Shown one piece after another: positions 24,206 to 32,903 of a DNA stretch of 38,280 nt (positions are counted from its first letter, which is position 1; each line of letters starts with the position of its first letter). The stretch covers positions 2,145,408-2,183,687 of the forward strand of contig CP070758.1 in the NCBI GenBank assembly GCA_020348925.1, in the 5' to 3' direction. The position numbers were made by a program, and so were the translations under genes. Below the pieces are notes generated by a model that saw nothing but the letters and a program-made list of their open reading frames with translations, was not told the DNA's origin and ran no database searches. The DNA is from Gemmatimonadota bacterium. Lineage in GTDB: Bacteria; JBHIER01; G020348925.

Positions 24206-25633
24206 TCATTCTGAGAGAAAAACCATTGACTCATAAGGTTTCAAAGCTATTTGATGGGTCGGCTTTGATAAGAGCTGAACGGGCTTCTCTTTGCCTCGGA
24301 TGAATTTCTCGCCGTCCCGCCCACTTCTCAATTCTTCGGGGAACTGAAGTGTCGCAGTCATCTCCCTGTCGGAAAAATTGAGAGCAACGACAGCCGTGCG
24401 GTCACCTGTCATTCGAGCGTAGGCCACAATTTCGGAGGGACGATCCGTAGGGATCTTCATCGTCTCTCCATGGACGAATACTGTATGGTCCTTTCGCAAA
24501 CGAATCAGTTGTTTATAAAAACGTCTGACTGCGTAATCGGCATCTCCCCAATGGACTTCAACCTTATCGAAGAGCGCCGGCTTGACCGTATCGGCCACTT
24601 CCTGGCCGGCGTACAGCATGGGCAGACCCCTGAGGGTGAAAACGAACGTCGCATACGGCTCGAATCCCGGAACGCCAAACACTTTTGCCGCCCGTTGCTC
24701 GTCATGATTCTCAAGAAACCGCAGCCTGAGTGCGCCTTTGGGGAATTCCCTCTCCTTTTTCAGGACAAGATCGATCGCCTCCTCGGCTTTCGCCTCTCCC
24801 CTACGAATCTCTTTCAAAGTATGATAAAGGCTCCAATCGTACGTCGCATCGAACTGATTGATGTGCATTTTGGGATCTTCCCACTCAGCCAGCAGAAAGA
24901 AGGTGGGCTTCATTTTACGCAATTGCGCCCGCACATCCACCCAGAAATCCCCCGGAACCATGCCGGCGACGTCGCAGCGATACCCATCAATATTGAAATC
25001 TCTGATCCAGTACTGGAGAGCGTTATGCATATAGCTACGCATCTCGCGGTTATGGTAATCGAAATCAGTTACATCCCACCAGTCATCGACTTCACGGGTA
25101 AAATTTCCCTTTCTGTCCCGGACAAACCAGTCCGGATGTCTGCCCATCTCAATATGATCATTGGCCGAGTGATTGGCCACCCAGTCCAGGATGACTTTCA
25201 TTCCCAACTCGTGGGCCGTAATCACGAGTTGCCGCAGGTCGGTCCCCCGTCCAAACTCGGGATTGATGGCCCGATAGTCTCTGACTGCGTAGGGACTGCC
25301 CAAGGTTCCTTTTCGCCCGACTGTGCCGATCGGATAGATAGGCATCAACCAGACGGTTTCAACACCCAACTCCTTGAGTTCCGGCAATCTCTCCGTCACC
25401 TTCTGGAACGTGCCCTCCGGACTGAACGCTCGGACGAACACTTCGTATACGATGGTTCCGGGAACCCATGAGGGACTCGTGACGCTGTGAAACGTGCCGA
25501 AGTCTTGAGGCTCTTCTTGCTCCGGAGCCCGTTGACAACCCCAGGGGAATATCAAGAGCGTGCTGGCGAAAAGAACCAGCAGCGTCACGGCGATAGAGAT
25601 ACGAAACCTTTTCATAAGAACGCTCACTTTCAT
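24206..25633 (-). CDS. GH13 alpha-amylase-family lipoprotein
   Basis: The 475-residue protein has a lipoprotein signal (hydrophobic residues 11-30, then FPWGC with Cys33), so it is probably anchored to a membrane. The rest is a compact GH13 enzyme with intact regions: DWVANH at 150-155, GYRCD with nucleophile Asp221, AEWE with acid/base Glu250, and FLENHD ending at Asp311. A C-terminal beta domain completes it; there is no binding module. An alpha-amylase or neopullulanase-like action on alpha-1,4 links is expected. Its ATG overlaps the stop of the GH57 gene by four bases (ATGA), implying coupled translation; an in-frame ATG at 25615 is an alternative and leaves the signal intact. Confidence 0.92.
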   Translation of the reverse strand: MKVSVLMKRFRISIAVTLLVLFASTLLIFPWGCQRAPEQEEPQDFGTFHSVTSPSWVPGTIVYEVFVRAFSPEGTFQKVTERLPELKELGVETVWLMPIYPIGTVGRKGTLGSPYAVRDYRAINPEFGRGTDLRQLVITAHELGMKVILDWVANHSANDHIEMGRHPDWFVRDRKGNFTREVDDWWDVTDFDYHNREMRSYMHNALQYWIRDFNIDGYRCDVAGMVPGDFWVDVRAQLRKMKPTFFLLAEWEDPKMHINQFDATYDWSLYHTLKEIRRGEAKAEEAIDLVLKKEREFPKGALRLRFLENHDEQRAAKVFGVPGFEPYATFVFTLRGLPMLYAGQEVADTVKPALFDKVEVHWGDADYAVRRFYKQLIRLRKDHTVFVHGETMKIPTDRPSEIVAYARMTGDRTAVVALNFSDREMTATLQFPEELRSGRDGEKFIRGKEKPVQLLSKPTHQIALKPYESMVFLSE

Positions 25634-27621
25634 TTTGAAATGATTGGATCGAACCGGGGAATTTCCATTTGAGCACCCGCTAAATTGGCATATCTGTAAA
25701 CATTGGTCAGGTGAAGTCTGAAGTTTTCGTCGAACAGCAGATCGCCTCCGCCTCCGGCTGTTTCATCTGCTCCATACCACCAGAACCAATCGGATCCCTC
25801 CGCAGCGTACATCTCCTCCCAGGCCTGATACGTGTACCACGCTTTCGAGTACCTCTCCCCAGGTTCGTCAACCTCAGGGTCCGGCGGTGTCAGTCCGCTC
25901 TTCTCCAGATCCCTCCTCGTTCTCAACAGGAGCTCCCAGCCTGCATTTTCCTCGTCTTCACCGATCCAGTTGGAAAAGTGCGGCAGAAACCAGGAGGCCG
26001 GATACAGGGGATCGATTCTGGTGGCCTGTGCAACAGGATGAGGCTTCACCCCCCTCTCGGGATTGCCGTCAATAAATTCGGAAGGCGTTACGCTTATGAT
26101 CCGACCCTCCTCATATCTTTTTTCCAACTCCGCATACAGTTTATGAAAAAACTTCGAACCGTCGTTATCCTTCTCAAAATACTCCCAGGCATTTTCACCG
26201 TCCAAGAGAATTGTCAACAACCGGTCGCCCTCTCCGGGCGCAGGCAAATACTCCTCCACGGCTTGAAAGAAGTGTCCCACATTCTCCTCGGCCGTCCGTC
26301 TCGAGTAATCGAATGCGATCTGGTCCGATATTCCTAAATCACGAAAGACAATGGCCAGTTTCTCACCACTCTGGCCATCAACGGAATACATTCTGGCCAG
26401 TTCTTCTTTCGTGAGATCCTCAGGTCCATCCTTGCCCAAGGATTTTGCTAAAACGTGTGGTCCGGTGGCGATCCAACGGACACCACTGTTGAGAAAAAGA
26501 GGAACGACCTCCTCTGCCACAGAACCCTCGGCCGGCCACATACCGTTGGGAGGTTCCCCGAATATCCGTTCAAACATCGTGACACCTTTACGGACTTGAT
26601 TCTCGGCATCAAAAGGATAGGAATAGCGCTCGGGAAGCGGGTCCTGGGGTTGGCATTTCAATGCAATATCACTATCATAGATCAGTGGAAGGATAGGATG
26701 ATAGAAGGGCGTCGTGATGAGCTCGATTTGTCCCAGCCTGGTCTCCGGATGATACATCAATTTCTTGTGAATCGGGATCACATTGGCCATCACTTTGTAC
26801 GCTTCGGCCACGAGTCGCTGGCAATCCTCCTCGGTCACATCCCGTTTCAAGATGAAACTGTCATCGGAATCGTCCTCCGGGGAACCGGCGGCATCGTACA
26901 GAACCAGATCGGAAAGGTCAACAACCATCGGAGAACCATCGGGATTCTGCAGCGGGAGTGTCACAGGGCCTTTCAAAAAGGATGGATCGAACAGGGCCAG
27001 GAAGAAAAAAGTCTTGATCCGGATTTTCTGCTGCAGCGTGTACGATTCCCAGGGTTTTCTCCCTTGAAAAGACCCCACATTTCTTCCTATAGGAAGGAGC
27101 GTGTTGTACTGGGGAAAACGTCGAATAATCTGCTCGGTGAGGGAGAAACACGACCAAGCCTGGTCTCCGCTTTTATTGAATAAATAATCCAAATCCCGGC
27201 TATTGAAATTGCGCGTATCCATCAGCATGAGGTCAATCCAGGGATCGGTCTTGCCTCGCCATTCCGACAGAAAACCTTCGGCATCAATCCGATTTGCTCC
27301 CGTATCAACATACGGACCGAGCCGATCCACATAATACTCCTGCAACTGCCGCAGGAGCACTGAGGTGAGATCTATGGTCAGATGCACTTTCGGATACTTC
27401 TCCAGAACGGCGGCCATGTCATAATAATCCTTAGTGGAATGCGTTCTCACCCACGGACCGATGAGCTGATCCTTTGTGGCATCGAGATACGATGGCTGGT
27501 GCTGATGCCAGATGATATTCAGGTACAACTTTCCGGGTTCCTTGGGCCCACAGGATACGATTAGAAGAAGCAACAGAAGACCAATCCCCAAAAATCGAGA
27601 TCGTTTTTTATATTTTTTCAT
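25630..27621 (-). CDS. GH57 amylopullulanase-like lipoprotein
   Basis: The 663-residue protein has a lipoprotein signal (residues 9-23 hydrophobic, LIVSC with Cys24). GH57 regions are clear: HQHQP at 39-43, GQIELITTPFYHP at 298-309, MWPAEGSV with candidate nucleophile Glu365, and LLDGENAWE with candidate acid/base Asp474. A C-terminal segment WFLPHFSNWIGEDEENAGW near residues 555-575 matches the fifth region of amylopullulanase-type GH57 enzymes. Such enzymes cleave alpha-1,4 and often alpha-1,6 links. GAGGAG lies 6 bases before the ATG at 27621. It would act at the cell surface or in the periplasm, next to the transport genes upstream. Confidence 0.91.
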   Translation of the reverse strand: MKKYKKRSRFLGIGLLLLLLIVSCGPKEPGKLYLNIIWHQHQPSYLDATKDQLIGPWVRTHSTKDYYDMAAVLEKYPKVHLTIDLTSVLLRQLQEYYVDRLGPYVDTGANRIDAEGFLSEWRGKTDPWIDLMLMDTRNFNSRDLDYLFNKSGDQAWSCFSLTEQIIRRFPQYNTLLPIGRNVGSFQGRKPWESYTLQQKIRIKTFFFLALFDPSFLKGPVTLPLQNPDGSPMVVDLSDLVLYDAAGSPEDDSDDSFILKRDVTEEDCQRLVAEAYKVMANVIPIHKKLMYHPETRLGQIELITTPFYHPILPLIYDSDIALKCQPQDPLPERYSYPFDAENQVRKGVTMFERIFGEPPNGMWPAEGSVAEEVVPLFLNSGVRWIATGPHVLAKSLGKDGPEDLTKEELARMYSVDGQSGEKLAIVFRDLGISDQIAFDYSRRTAEENVGHFFQAVEEYLPAPGEGDRLLTILLDGENAWEYFEKDNDGSKFFHKLYAELEKRYEEGRIISVTPSEFIDGNPERGVKPHPVAQATRIDPLYPASWFLPHFSNWIGEDEENAGWELLLRTRRDLEKSGLTPPDPEVDEPGERYSKAWYTYQAWEEMYAAEGSDWFWWYGADETAGGGGDLLFDENFRLHLTNVYRYANLAGAQMEIPRFDPIISK

Positions 27622-27664
27622 GGTGTTCTCCTCGAGCACCCTTCGTCACAGAGAGAAAGTTTTC

Positions 27665-27738
27665 CGTTTTGGATATTGAATTTTGGATCTTTCATTTTCC
27701 TGCTTTGATTTTGCAGTTTTCATTTTGAATTTCACATT
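27665..27738. repeat. Degenerate TTTTGxAT-type repeat in the permease-GH57 spacer
   Basis: The spacer is made of loose repeats of an 8-base TTTTG-AT/AG pattern on the plus strand (TTTTGGAT, TTTTGGAT, TTTTGCAG, TTTTGAAT). Such runs occur as dispersed intergenic low-complexity repeats in several bacterial groups. It separates the permease stop from the GH57 ribosome site. No terminator hairpin is visible in it. Confidence 0.55.
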
Positions 27739-28581
27739 CTATCCCTTCACACTTCCCAGTGTCAGTCCTGAGACGAGCCACCGACTCAGAAACAGAAAAA
27801 GAGCGACAACAGGGATGCTGACAACAACAGCCCCGGCCGAGTACAATCCCCAGGAGACCTCCATATTCGACTGAAACATCTTGAGGCCGAGAGGGAGCGT
27901 AAAGAGGTTCTGGTCCTGAATGAGAACGGCGGCCACCAAATACTCCGACCAGGCCGTCATGAATGAAAACAGAGCCGTAATCACAAGCGCCGGTGCGGCC
28001 AAGGGGAGGACAATGCGCCAGAATATGCCGATTTGCGAACACCCGTCGATGGCTGCCGCCTCCTCGAGACTGTAGGGAATCGTATCGTAATACCCTTTCA
28101 TCTGCCACACAATGAAGGGCAAGGCCGTGGCAGAATAGGCGATGATGAGGGCAAAGTACGAATCATACGCCTTGAGTTTGATCAGCACAATAAACAAGGG
28201 CAGCAGAAGCATGGTCAGTGGAAACATCTGTGTCGTAATGAGACCGATCATGGCCGTATCACGCCCTCTGAACTTGTATCGGGAAAAACCGTATCCGGCC
28301 GTTGCGGCCAGGGCCACACCAAACAATGTGACGGCCGCGGAGACGATGATGCTATTTCCCAGCCATCTCAGAAAGGGCTCTTCCAGAAAGAGACGGACGT
28401 AGGTGTTCAACGTGGCATCCGGAGGAATAACGGCCAGTGATTTATCCAGAAGTCGATCCCCCGGCCGAAGGGAAATAGCCCGTACCCGCAAGATCGGATA
28501 CGCGGCGAAGAGGGTGAATATCGTTACAATTACATAGCTGGCGATTCGCGCCGGTGATGAAAGTGTTCTCGGTCCTCTCAT
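27739..28581 (-). CDS. ABC sugar transporter permease, MalG type
   Basis: The 280-residue membrane protein has about six transmembrane helices and the cytoplasmic EAA loop motif (EEAAAIDGCSQIGIFWRI, about residues 182-199) that contacts the ATPase. It matches the MalG-like permeases of carbohydrate-uptake type 1 ABC transporters. GAGGAG lies 5 bases before the ATG at 28581; a longer frame from 28665 would overlap the upstream permease gene. It follows the MalF-type gene by 16 bases and the two should form the membrane channel with a separate MalK-type ATPase, which is not in the window. Confidence 0.93.
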   Translation of the reverse strand: MRGPRTLSSPARIASYVIVTIFTLFAAYPILRVRAISLRPGDRLLDKSLAVIPPDATLNTYVRLFLEEPFLRWLGNSIIVSAAVTLFGVALAATAGYGFSRYKFRGRDTAMIGLITTQMFPLTMLLLPLFIVLIKLKAYDSYFALIIAYSATALPFIVWQMKGYYDTIPYSLEEAAAIDGCSQIGIFWRIVLPLAAPALVITALFSFMTAWSEYLVAAVLIQDQNLFTLPLGLKMFQSNMEVSWGLYSAGAVVVSIPVVALFLFLSRWLVSGLTLGSVKG

Positions 28582-28597
28582 GTGTCTCCTCGACAGA

Positions 28598-29527
28598 TCA
28601 ATACACAGCCTGTGTCGCCTGCGTCCTTTTGATGAAGTTCCAGCTGAAAACGAGCAAGATGGCAAAAATAATCATGGAAAAGGCCGCCGCATACCCGGTC
28701 CGGAAATAGGTGAAGCCGACCTTGTACACCCAGGAAACGAGAATATGCGTCTTATCGGATGGCTCACCTCCGTTGCTGACGAGCCAGACCACATTGAAAT
28801 TGTTGAATGTCCAGATGATTCCCAGTGTGATAGCCGGAATCATGACAGGTTTCAGTAAGGGAATGGTGATGTTTTTCAGCTTCTGATACCACGAAGCGCC
28901 GTCGATGTCCGCAGCCTCATAGAGCTCGTCCGGAATGCTCTGCAGTCCCCCCAGGGCAATAATCATCATAAAGGGAAATCCCAGCCAGATGTTCGTGATC
29001 AGGCAGGCGGTGAAGGCCCCCCACTCAGTGGTCAGCCATGGTACCTGGAGTCCGAGAAATCTATCCAGGATGATGCTGATGGCCCCGTATTCGGAGTTGA
29101 ACATGCCCCGCCACGTCAGGGCCGTGATATACTGCGGTACGGCCCACGGGAGTATGAGCAGGGTCCGGAAGAAAGTCTTGCCCTTGAGGTCTTTGTTCAA
29201 GATGATGGCCAAAAAGACACCGATGGTGACATGAAAAAAGACGTTGATGACGGTCCACAGAATCGTCTTCACGAAGAAATACCAGAAATCGGGAACTTCG
29301 ATGCCGAGTAATTTCAAATTCATCGTAGTATCGGTCAAAACGGTCCAGAAGTTGCCCGGCCCAATGAGGCGCCAATCACGGAAGTGGGTCAAGTTCATGT
29401 TCGAAAGGGAAAGTATGATATTGTAGATGAAAGGATATACGATCACCAGGGCCATAATCATAAGAGCGGGCATGGTGTACACGTACGCCAATCGATTATC
29501 TCTTCTTTCTCCGATTCCTACTGCCAT
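28598..29527 (-). CDS. ABC sugar transporter permease, MalF type
   Basis: The 309-residue membrane protein has about six transmembrane helices and an EAA loop (ELYEAADIDGASWYQKLKNI, about residues 199-218). It matches MalF/UgpA-type permeases but has no large periplasmic P2 domain like that of Escherichia coli MalF. AAGGAAAGGAA precedes the ATG. It lies between the solute-binding protein and the MalG-type gene, the usual order for a carbohydrate-uptake type 1 transporter. The likely substrate is maltodextrin, from context. Confidence 0.93.
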   Translation of the reverse strand: MAVGIGERRDNRLAYVYTMPALMIMALVIVYPFIYNIILSLSNMNLTHFRDWRLIGPGNFWTVLTDTTMNLKLLGIEVPDFWYFFVKTILWTVINVFFHVTIGVFLAIILNKDLKGKTFFRTLLILPWAVPQYITALTWRGMFNSEYGAISIILDRFLGLQVPWLTTEWGAFTACLITNIWLGFPFMMIIALGGLQSIPDELYEAADIDGASWYQKLKNITIPLLKPVMIPAITLGIIWTFNNFNVVWLVSNGGEPSDKTHILVSWVYKVGFTYFRTGYAAAFSMIIFAILLVFSWNFIKRTQATQAVY

Positions 29528-29544
29528 TTCCTTTCCTTAGAGGA

Positions 29545-29572
29545 TATTTCGAATTCCTGAAGATTTCGGAAG
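29545..29572 (-). repeat. Spacer stem-loop similar to that at 30906-30930
   Basis: On the minus strand TTCCGAAATCT is followed by TTCGAAA, giving an imperfect inverted repeat. The same TTCCGAAATCT word begins the perfect stem-loop before the solute-binding gene, in the same orientation. It could be a processing or mRNA-stability element setting expression between the binding protein and the permeases, but this is inference. Confidence 0.4.
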
Positions 29573-29583
29573 TCCCGTTATTC

Positions 29584-30903
29584 CTACTCCCTGTTCTCCT
29601 CGATCAATTTTAAGGCCAGGCGTTGCATACTCTCCGCCGCCTGCTCCGGTGTCTTCTCCCCAGTAAATATGGCCTGATAGCTCGGTCTCATGGCATCCCA
29701 GATCCAGCGCAGCTCGGTCACGACCGGCATTGTCTTTCCGACCATCAGCTGGTAAACAGACTGCTGAAGGAGCTCATTATCCTTCACAATGGAACTCCGA
29801 AAGGCCTCTTTTCTCGAAGGAATGGAAGCCGTCGCCCGTGTAAATATCAACTCAACCTCGGGAGAAGTGAGGAATTGCATCAATGCAACCGCCACCCTCA
29901 ACCGCTCACCCCTGACGTTGACGTTCAGTGAATAGCCCAGGGGAGAAATCATCGGCGAGGGCCACAGGTCGGTCTCATCTATTTTCGGAATCCGGGTGAT
30001 GCCGATATCGATATTGTTCTCAATGTACGTTCCCCACGACCAGGGTCCGTTGATAATCATGGCTGAATACCCATCCTTAAACAGAGCGTTGGCTATCTCG
30101 TAATCGCATTCACGGGGAATGATCCGATGGGTATTGGCCAGATCGTAAATCAGTTGCGCAGCGTCTACTACGGCGTCAGTGTCCAGGGTAGGTCGACTCT
30201 CTGCGTCCATGATCCATCCGCCGAAACCTCCGATAAAGGGTATGGCGAAAAAAGGCTCCGTATAGTTCCAGGCCAAGGCGTAGCGATCCGGTTTGCCGTC
30301 CCCGTTTGTATCCTTGGTCAACGCAACGCCCATCTCAATGAGCTCATTCATGGTTTCAGGAGGTTCGGGGACCATATCCTTGTTATAGACAAGACAGAGA
30401 TGATTCCCCACGCGGTCGGCGATCTGATAGAGATGATCCTGAAACCAGGTGTTGGCCTCTATCGGATCGGTTAAGAAGCTGTCAAGGTAAGCTTGGTTCA
30501 CATGGGGCTCGATAGGCTGGATGACCTGCAATTCCACGAGCGGGCCAATATTGTCGCTGGCACCCCACAAGAGTGCAGGGCCGCTTCCTCCCAGGGCGGA
30601 GATGATAAAGTTCGTGCGAGCCGTCTCAGGAGCGTAAAACAGCTCCCCAAACTCCCACTCGGGATGTTGTTTCCCGAATTCCTTGAGCTGCTCCCGAAGA
30701 ATCTCTCGCTCAATCGGCCGCAAGGAGTGCCAGACCATGATGCGTTTTTCGTTGTGGGAACAGCTTAAAATACTGAGAGCAAAGAATACGAATACCACAA
30801 GGTACTTGACCTTCAAGATCTTCGAATCCCACAATAGGTTTTGCCTCAGTGGAGCACCGTGTGTTGTTTTCGTTTCAAATCTTGAAACCATAGTCTTAAC
30901 CAT
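29584..30903 (-). CDS. ABC transporter sugar-binding lipoprotein, MalE type
   Basis: The product is an extracellular solute-binding protein of the maltose/oligosaccharide type, up to 439 residues. A lipoprotein signal ends at ALSILSC (Cys48 in this numbering). Family traits include IMVWHSL after the signal, KDTNGDGKPDRYALAW near 196-211, a MIINGPWSWG segment near 282-291 and a C-terminal PEQAAESMQRLA helix. The signal core begins only around residue 35, so the true start may be a TTG near 30816 rather than the ATG at 30903; neither has a strong ribosome site. It delivers ligand to the two permeases encoded next. The acidic, Trp-rich body fits maltodextrin binding, but the ligand is inferred from context. 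Confidence 0.88.
   Translation of the reverse strand: MVKTMVSRFETKTTHGAPLRQNLLWDSKILKVKYLVVFVFFALSILSCSHNEKRIMVWHSLRPIEREILREQLKEFGKQHPEWEFGELFYAPETARTNFIISALGGSGPALLWGASDNIGPLVELQVIQPIEPHVNQAYLDSFLTDPIEANTWFQDHLYQIADRVGNHLCLVYNKDMVPEPPETMNELIEMGVALTKDTNGDGKPDRYALAWNYTEPFFAIPFIGGFGGWIMDAESRPTLDTDAVVDAAQLIYDLANTHRIIPRECDYEIANALFKDGYSAMIINGPWSWGTYIENNIDIGITRIPKIDETDLWPSPMISPLGYSLNVNVRGERLRVAVALMQFLTSPEVELIFTRATASIPSRKEAFRSSIVKDNELLQQSVYQLMVGKTMPVVTELRWIWDAMRPSYQAIFTGEKTPEQAAESMQRLALKLIEENRE
30872..30888. promoter_or_regulatory. Perfect inverted repeat, possible operator
   Basis: GTTTCAA, three bases, then TTGAAAC form a perfect 7-bp dyad. It falls within the doubtful 5' end of the solute-binding gene. 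If that gene really starts near 30816, the dyad would be in its leader, where a sugar-responsive repressor could bind. The size fits a dimeric regulator site. No regulator gene is in the window. Confidence 0.35.
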
Positions 30904-30905
30904 AC

Positions 30906-30930
30906 TTCCGAAGTCTTAGAGATTTCGGAA
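30906..30930 (-). repeat. Stem-loop in the symporter to solute-binding spacer
   Basis: Perfect 7-bp arms (TTCCGAA and TTCGGAA) enclose 11 bases in the 37-base gap between the symporter stop and the ATG at 30903. On the minus strand no T-tract follows, so it is not a standard terminator. Confidence 0.5.
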
Positions 30931-30940
30931 TTCTTCTCAC

Positions 30941-32776
30941 TCACACTATTTTCTCATCCCCCACGGCTTCAACCTTCACCTCCGATGAGAGATGCCTGAA
31001 CCAGGTAAAATAGAGACCGGTTGAAAGGGCGATTAGTATGACAAAAAGAACGCTGACGGTATCCCATCGTTTCATGATAACCATCATGAAGGTCAGAAAG
31101 AGGATGACCTGCCACGGCACGGCAAAGAAAGTCGATACGATATCACGCTTGTTCTCTTTGTTGACTTCCTCCATAACGTTTTGCGGGATCTGCCTCCGGA
31201 TATGCCCCCAGAATCCGAAAGGCCGGGTCCTTTTGTAAAACTCAAAAAGGACGGCATCGTTCGTCGGTTTGGTGGCAAAGGTTCCCACCAGCATGGCAAC
31301 AAAGGAGATGCCGCTGGCAAAGGAGAACGCCACATACTCCGGGACGTTCGGGAACAGGAGCCGCTGCAGGATGGCGGCCATCATGCCGGCTCCGGTGCCG
31401 ATGGCAAAACCATACCCGTTCAACCGCCACCAGTACCAGCGCACCAGTGTGGGAATAATCATGCCCGCTCCGATGCTCATGGTGATCCAGCCCCATATTT
31501 CATTGATGTTGGTGATGGCCAATGTAAAGAGCAAACCAAGAATGACCATAATAATGCTGGCCATGCGACTGTGCAGCATCAATTGCTTCTCCGTGGCCTT
31601 CGGATTGATGTACGCCTGATAAATATCTTTGACCCAGTAGGAGGCTCCGGCATTGACCGTCGAATCGAAGGTGGACATGGCGGCGGCCATCAATCCCGCG
31701 ATGAGAAATCCTTTGATGCCAATAGGGACCAGCTCGTTGACGACCACGGGGAGGACGGTTTCAGGATCGTTGATCACCCCTCGGCTGGCTCCCATGGCAA
31801 CCCCCATCAGGGCGATGGCGGCGATGAAGGGCCAGCGAAAGGAGAGCAGAAAGGTCCAGAAGAGGGACAGCAGTCCCGCCTCCCGGTCGCTCCGCGCCGC
31901 GAAATAGCGCTGGATCATGTAGCCGCTGGTTCCGCCACTGCCTTCAATCGTCACCTTGATGAGATAGAAGAGGATGGCTATTCCGAAGAGGTTGTATATC
32001 GAATAGGAGGACCCTGCCGGCATGTTCAATTTCCACTGGGGAAGAACGCTGGTCCAGGCCTCCTTCGTGGTTTGAATGGCTTGAAAGGTCCCGTCCCTCA
32101 TGGGAACGGAAATGGAAAACACATCGGGGATGTTGAACTTGGTGAGGGCCATAATACAGATGAAGAGAATGGTCCCGAAAATGAGAACCCCCTGAAAGAC
32201 ATCGGTCCAGACCACACCGTACAGCCCGCTGGCCACGGTGTAGATCATGGCCAGAACAATCATGAGGGTGGCTGCCCAGAATTGGCCGGACAAACCCATG
32301 AACGACGGGATGCCGAGAAACTCGGCCACGAACTTTCCGGACCCGATGGCAAAGTAGGTGATCATGGCAATGGTCACCACCATGATGGAGACGGCCGCCA
32401 GCAGGCGGGCGACATCACCCTCCCTGTCTTTGCCGAAGCGAAAGCGCATCCACTCGGCCATCGTCATCACCTGCGCCCGCCGGTTCCATTTTCCCATGAA
32501 GATCATGAGAAAGGCCATGATGAGGGTCACACCGCCGCGGATTTCGATGAAAAATCCCATGGCCCCCAGGGCGAAGATCCAGGCCGTATTGATCATGGTG
32601 CCGCTCACATCGAGGTTTGAAGCCATCCCGGAGGCACCCAACACCCACCAGGGAAGTTTCCGATTGCCCAGGAAATAGGAGTCTATCCCAGCCGATGCCC
32701 TTCGCTGCATGAGCAGACCGATGGTCACAATTCCGGTGAGATAGAGAACAACAATGACATAATCAATCCAGCCCAT
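30941..32776 (-). CDS. Sodium:solute symporter (SSS family)
   Basis: The 611-residue membrane protein has 13 to 14 hydrophobic segments and matches the sodium:solute symporter (SLC5-like) fold. Recognisable features are YFLGNRKLPWWVLGASGMASNLD near residues 34-56, split here over the first and second helices, and GLMAAAMSTFDSTVNAGAS near 345-363, the conserved SSS segment ending in the sodium-site serine and threonine residues. It would import a sugar or related solute with sodium. AAGGAGGG lies just before the ATG. It sits between the debranching enzyme and the ABC solute-binding gene, so the array carries two different uptake systems. A perfect TATAAT at 32788-32793 is too close to the ribosome site to be a convincing promoter. 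Confidence 0.94.
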   Translation of the reverse strand: MGWIDYVIVVLYLTGIVTIGLLMQRRASAGIDSYFLGNRKLPWWVLGASGMASNLDVSGTMINTAWIFALGAMGFFIEIRGGVTLIMAFLMIFMGKWNRRAQVMTMAEWMRFRFGKDREGDVARLLAAVSIMVVTIAMITYFAIGSGKFVAEFLGIPSFMGLSGQFWAATLMIVLAMIYTVASGLYGVVWTDVFQGVLIFGTILFICIMALTKFNIPDVFSISVPMRDGTFQAIQTTKEAWTSVLPQWKLNMPAGSSYSIYNLFGIAILFYLIKVTIEGSGGTSGYMIQRYFAARSDREAGLLSLFWTFLLSFRWPFIAAIALMGVAMGASRGVINDPETVLPVVVNELVPIGIKGFLIAGLMAAAMSTFDSTVNAGASYWVKDIYQAYINPKATEKQLMLHSRMASIIMVILGLLFTLAITNINEIWGWITMSIGAGMIIPTLVRWYWWRLNGYGFAIGTGAGMMAAILQRLLFPNVPEYVAFSFASGISFVAMLVGTFATKPTNDAVLFEFYKRTRPFGFWGHIRRQIPQNVMEEVNKENKRDIVSTFFAVPWQVILFLTFMMVIMKRWDTVSVLFVILIALSTGLYFTWFRHLSSEVKVEAVGDEKIV

Positions 32777-32796
32777 AATCCCTCCTTATTATACCT

Positions 32797-32826
32797 GCCA
32801 TTGCGAGTGATAACGAAGCAATCACA
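32797..32826. repeat. Remnant of a dispersed CATTGCGAG/GAAGCAATC repeat
   Basis: The segment reads CCATTGCGAG, a short middle, then CGAAGCAATC. This is the core of a short palindromic intergenic repeat widespread in bacterial genomes. It lies in the 127-base gap before the symporter gene. The copy appears shortened. Confidence 0.5.
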
Positions 32827-32903
32827 TGCCCAAGGGACATTATTCCCTAAGGGAGTCAGGAATCCTCCTCATTGTGCGCGCCTCGCCATGACTTGAAAAA
32901 CGA

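Noticed and set aside
31181-32620. A 479-codon plus-strand open frame, rich in Gly, His and Asp
   Set aside because: It is antisense to the symporter gene, whose membrane helices and SSS motif are clear. The composition is the typical mirror of hydrophobic codons.
32788-32793. Perfect TATAAT on the minus strand before the symporter gene
   Set aside because: It is only a few bases from the ribosome site, so a transcript would begin inside that site, and the -35 position (TCGTTA) is poor.
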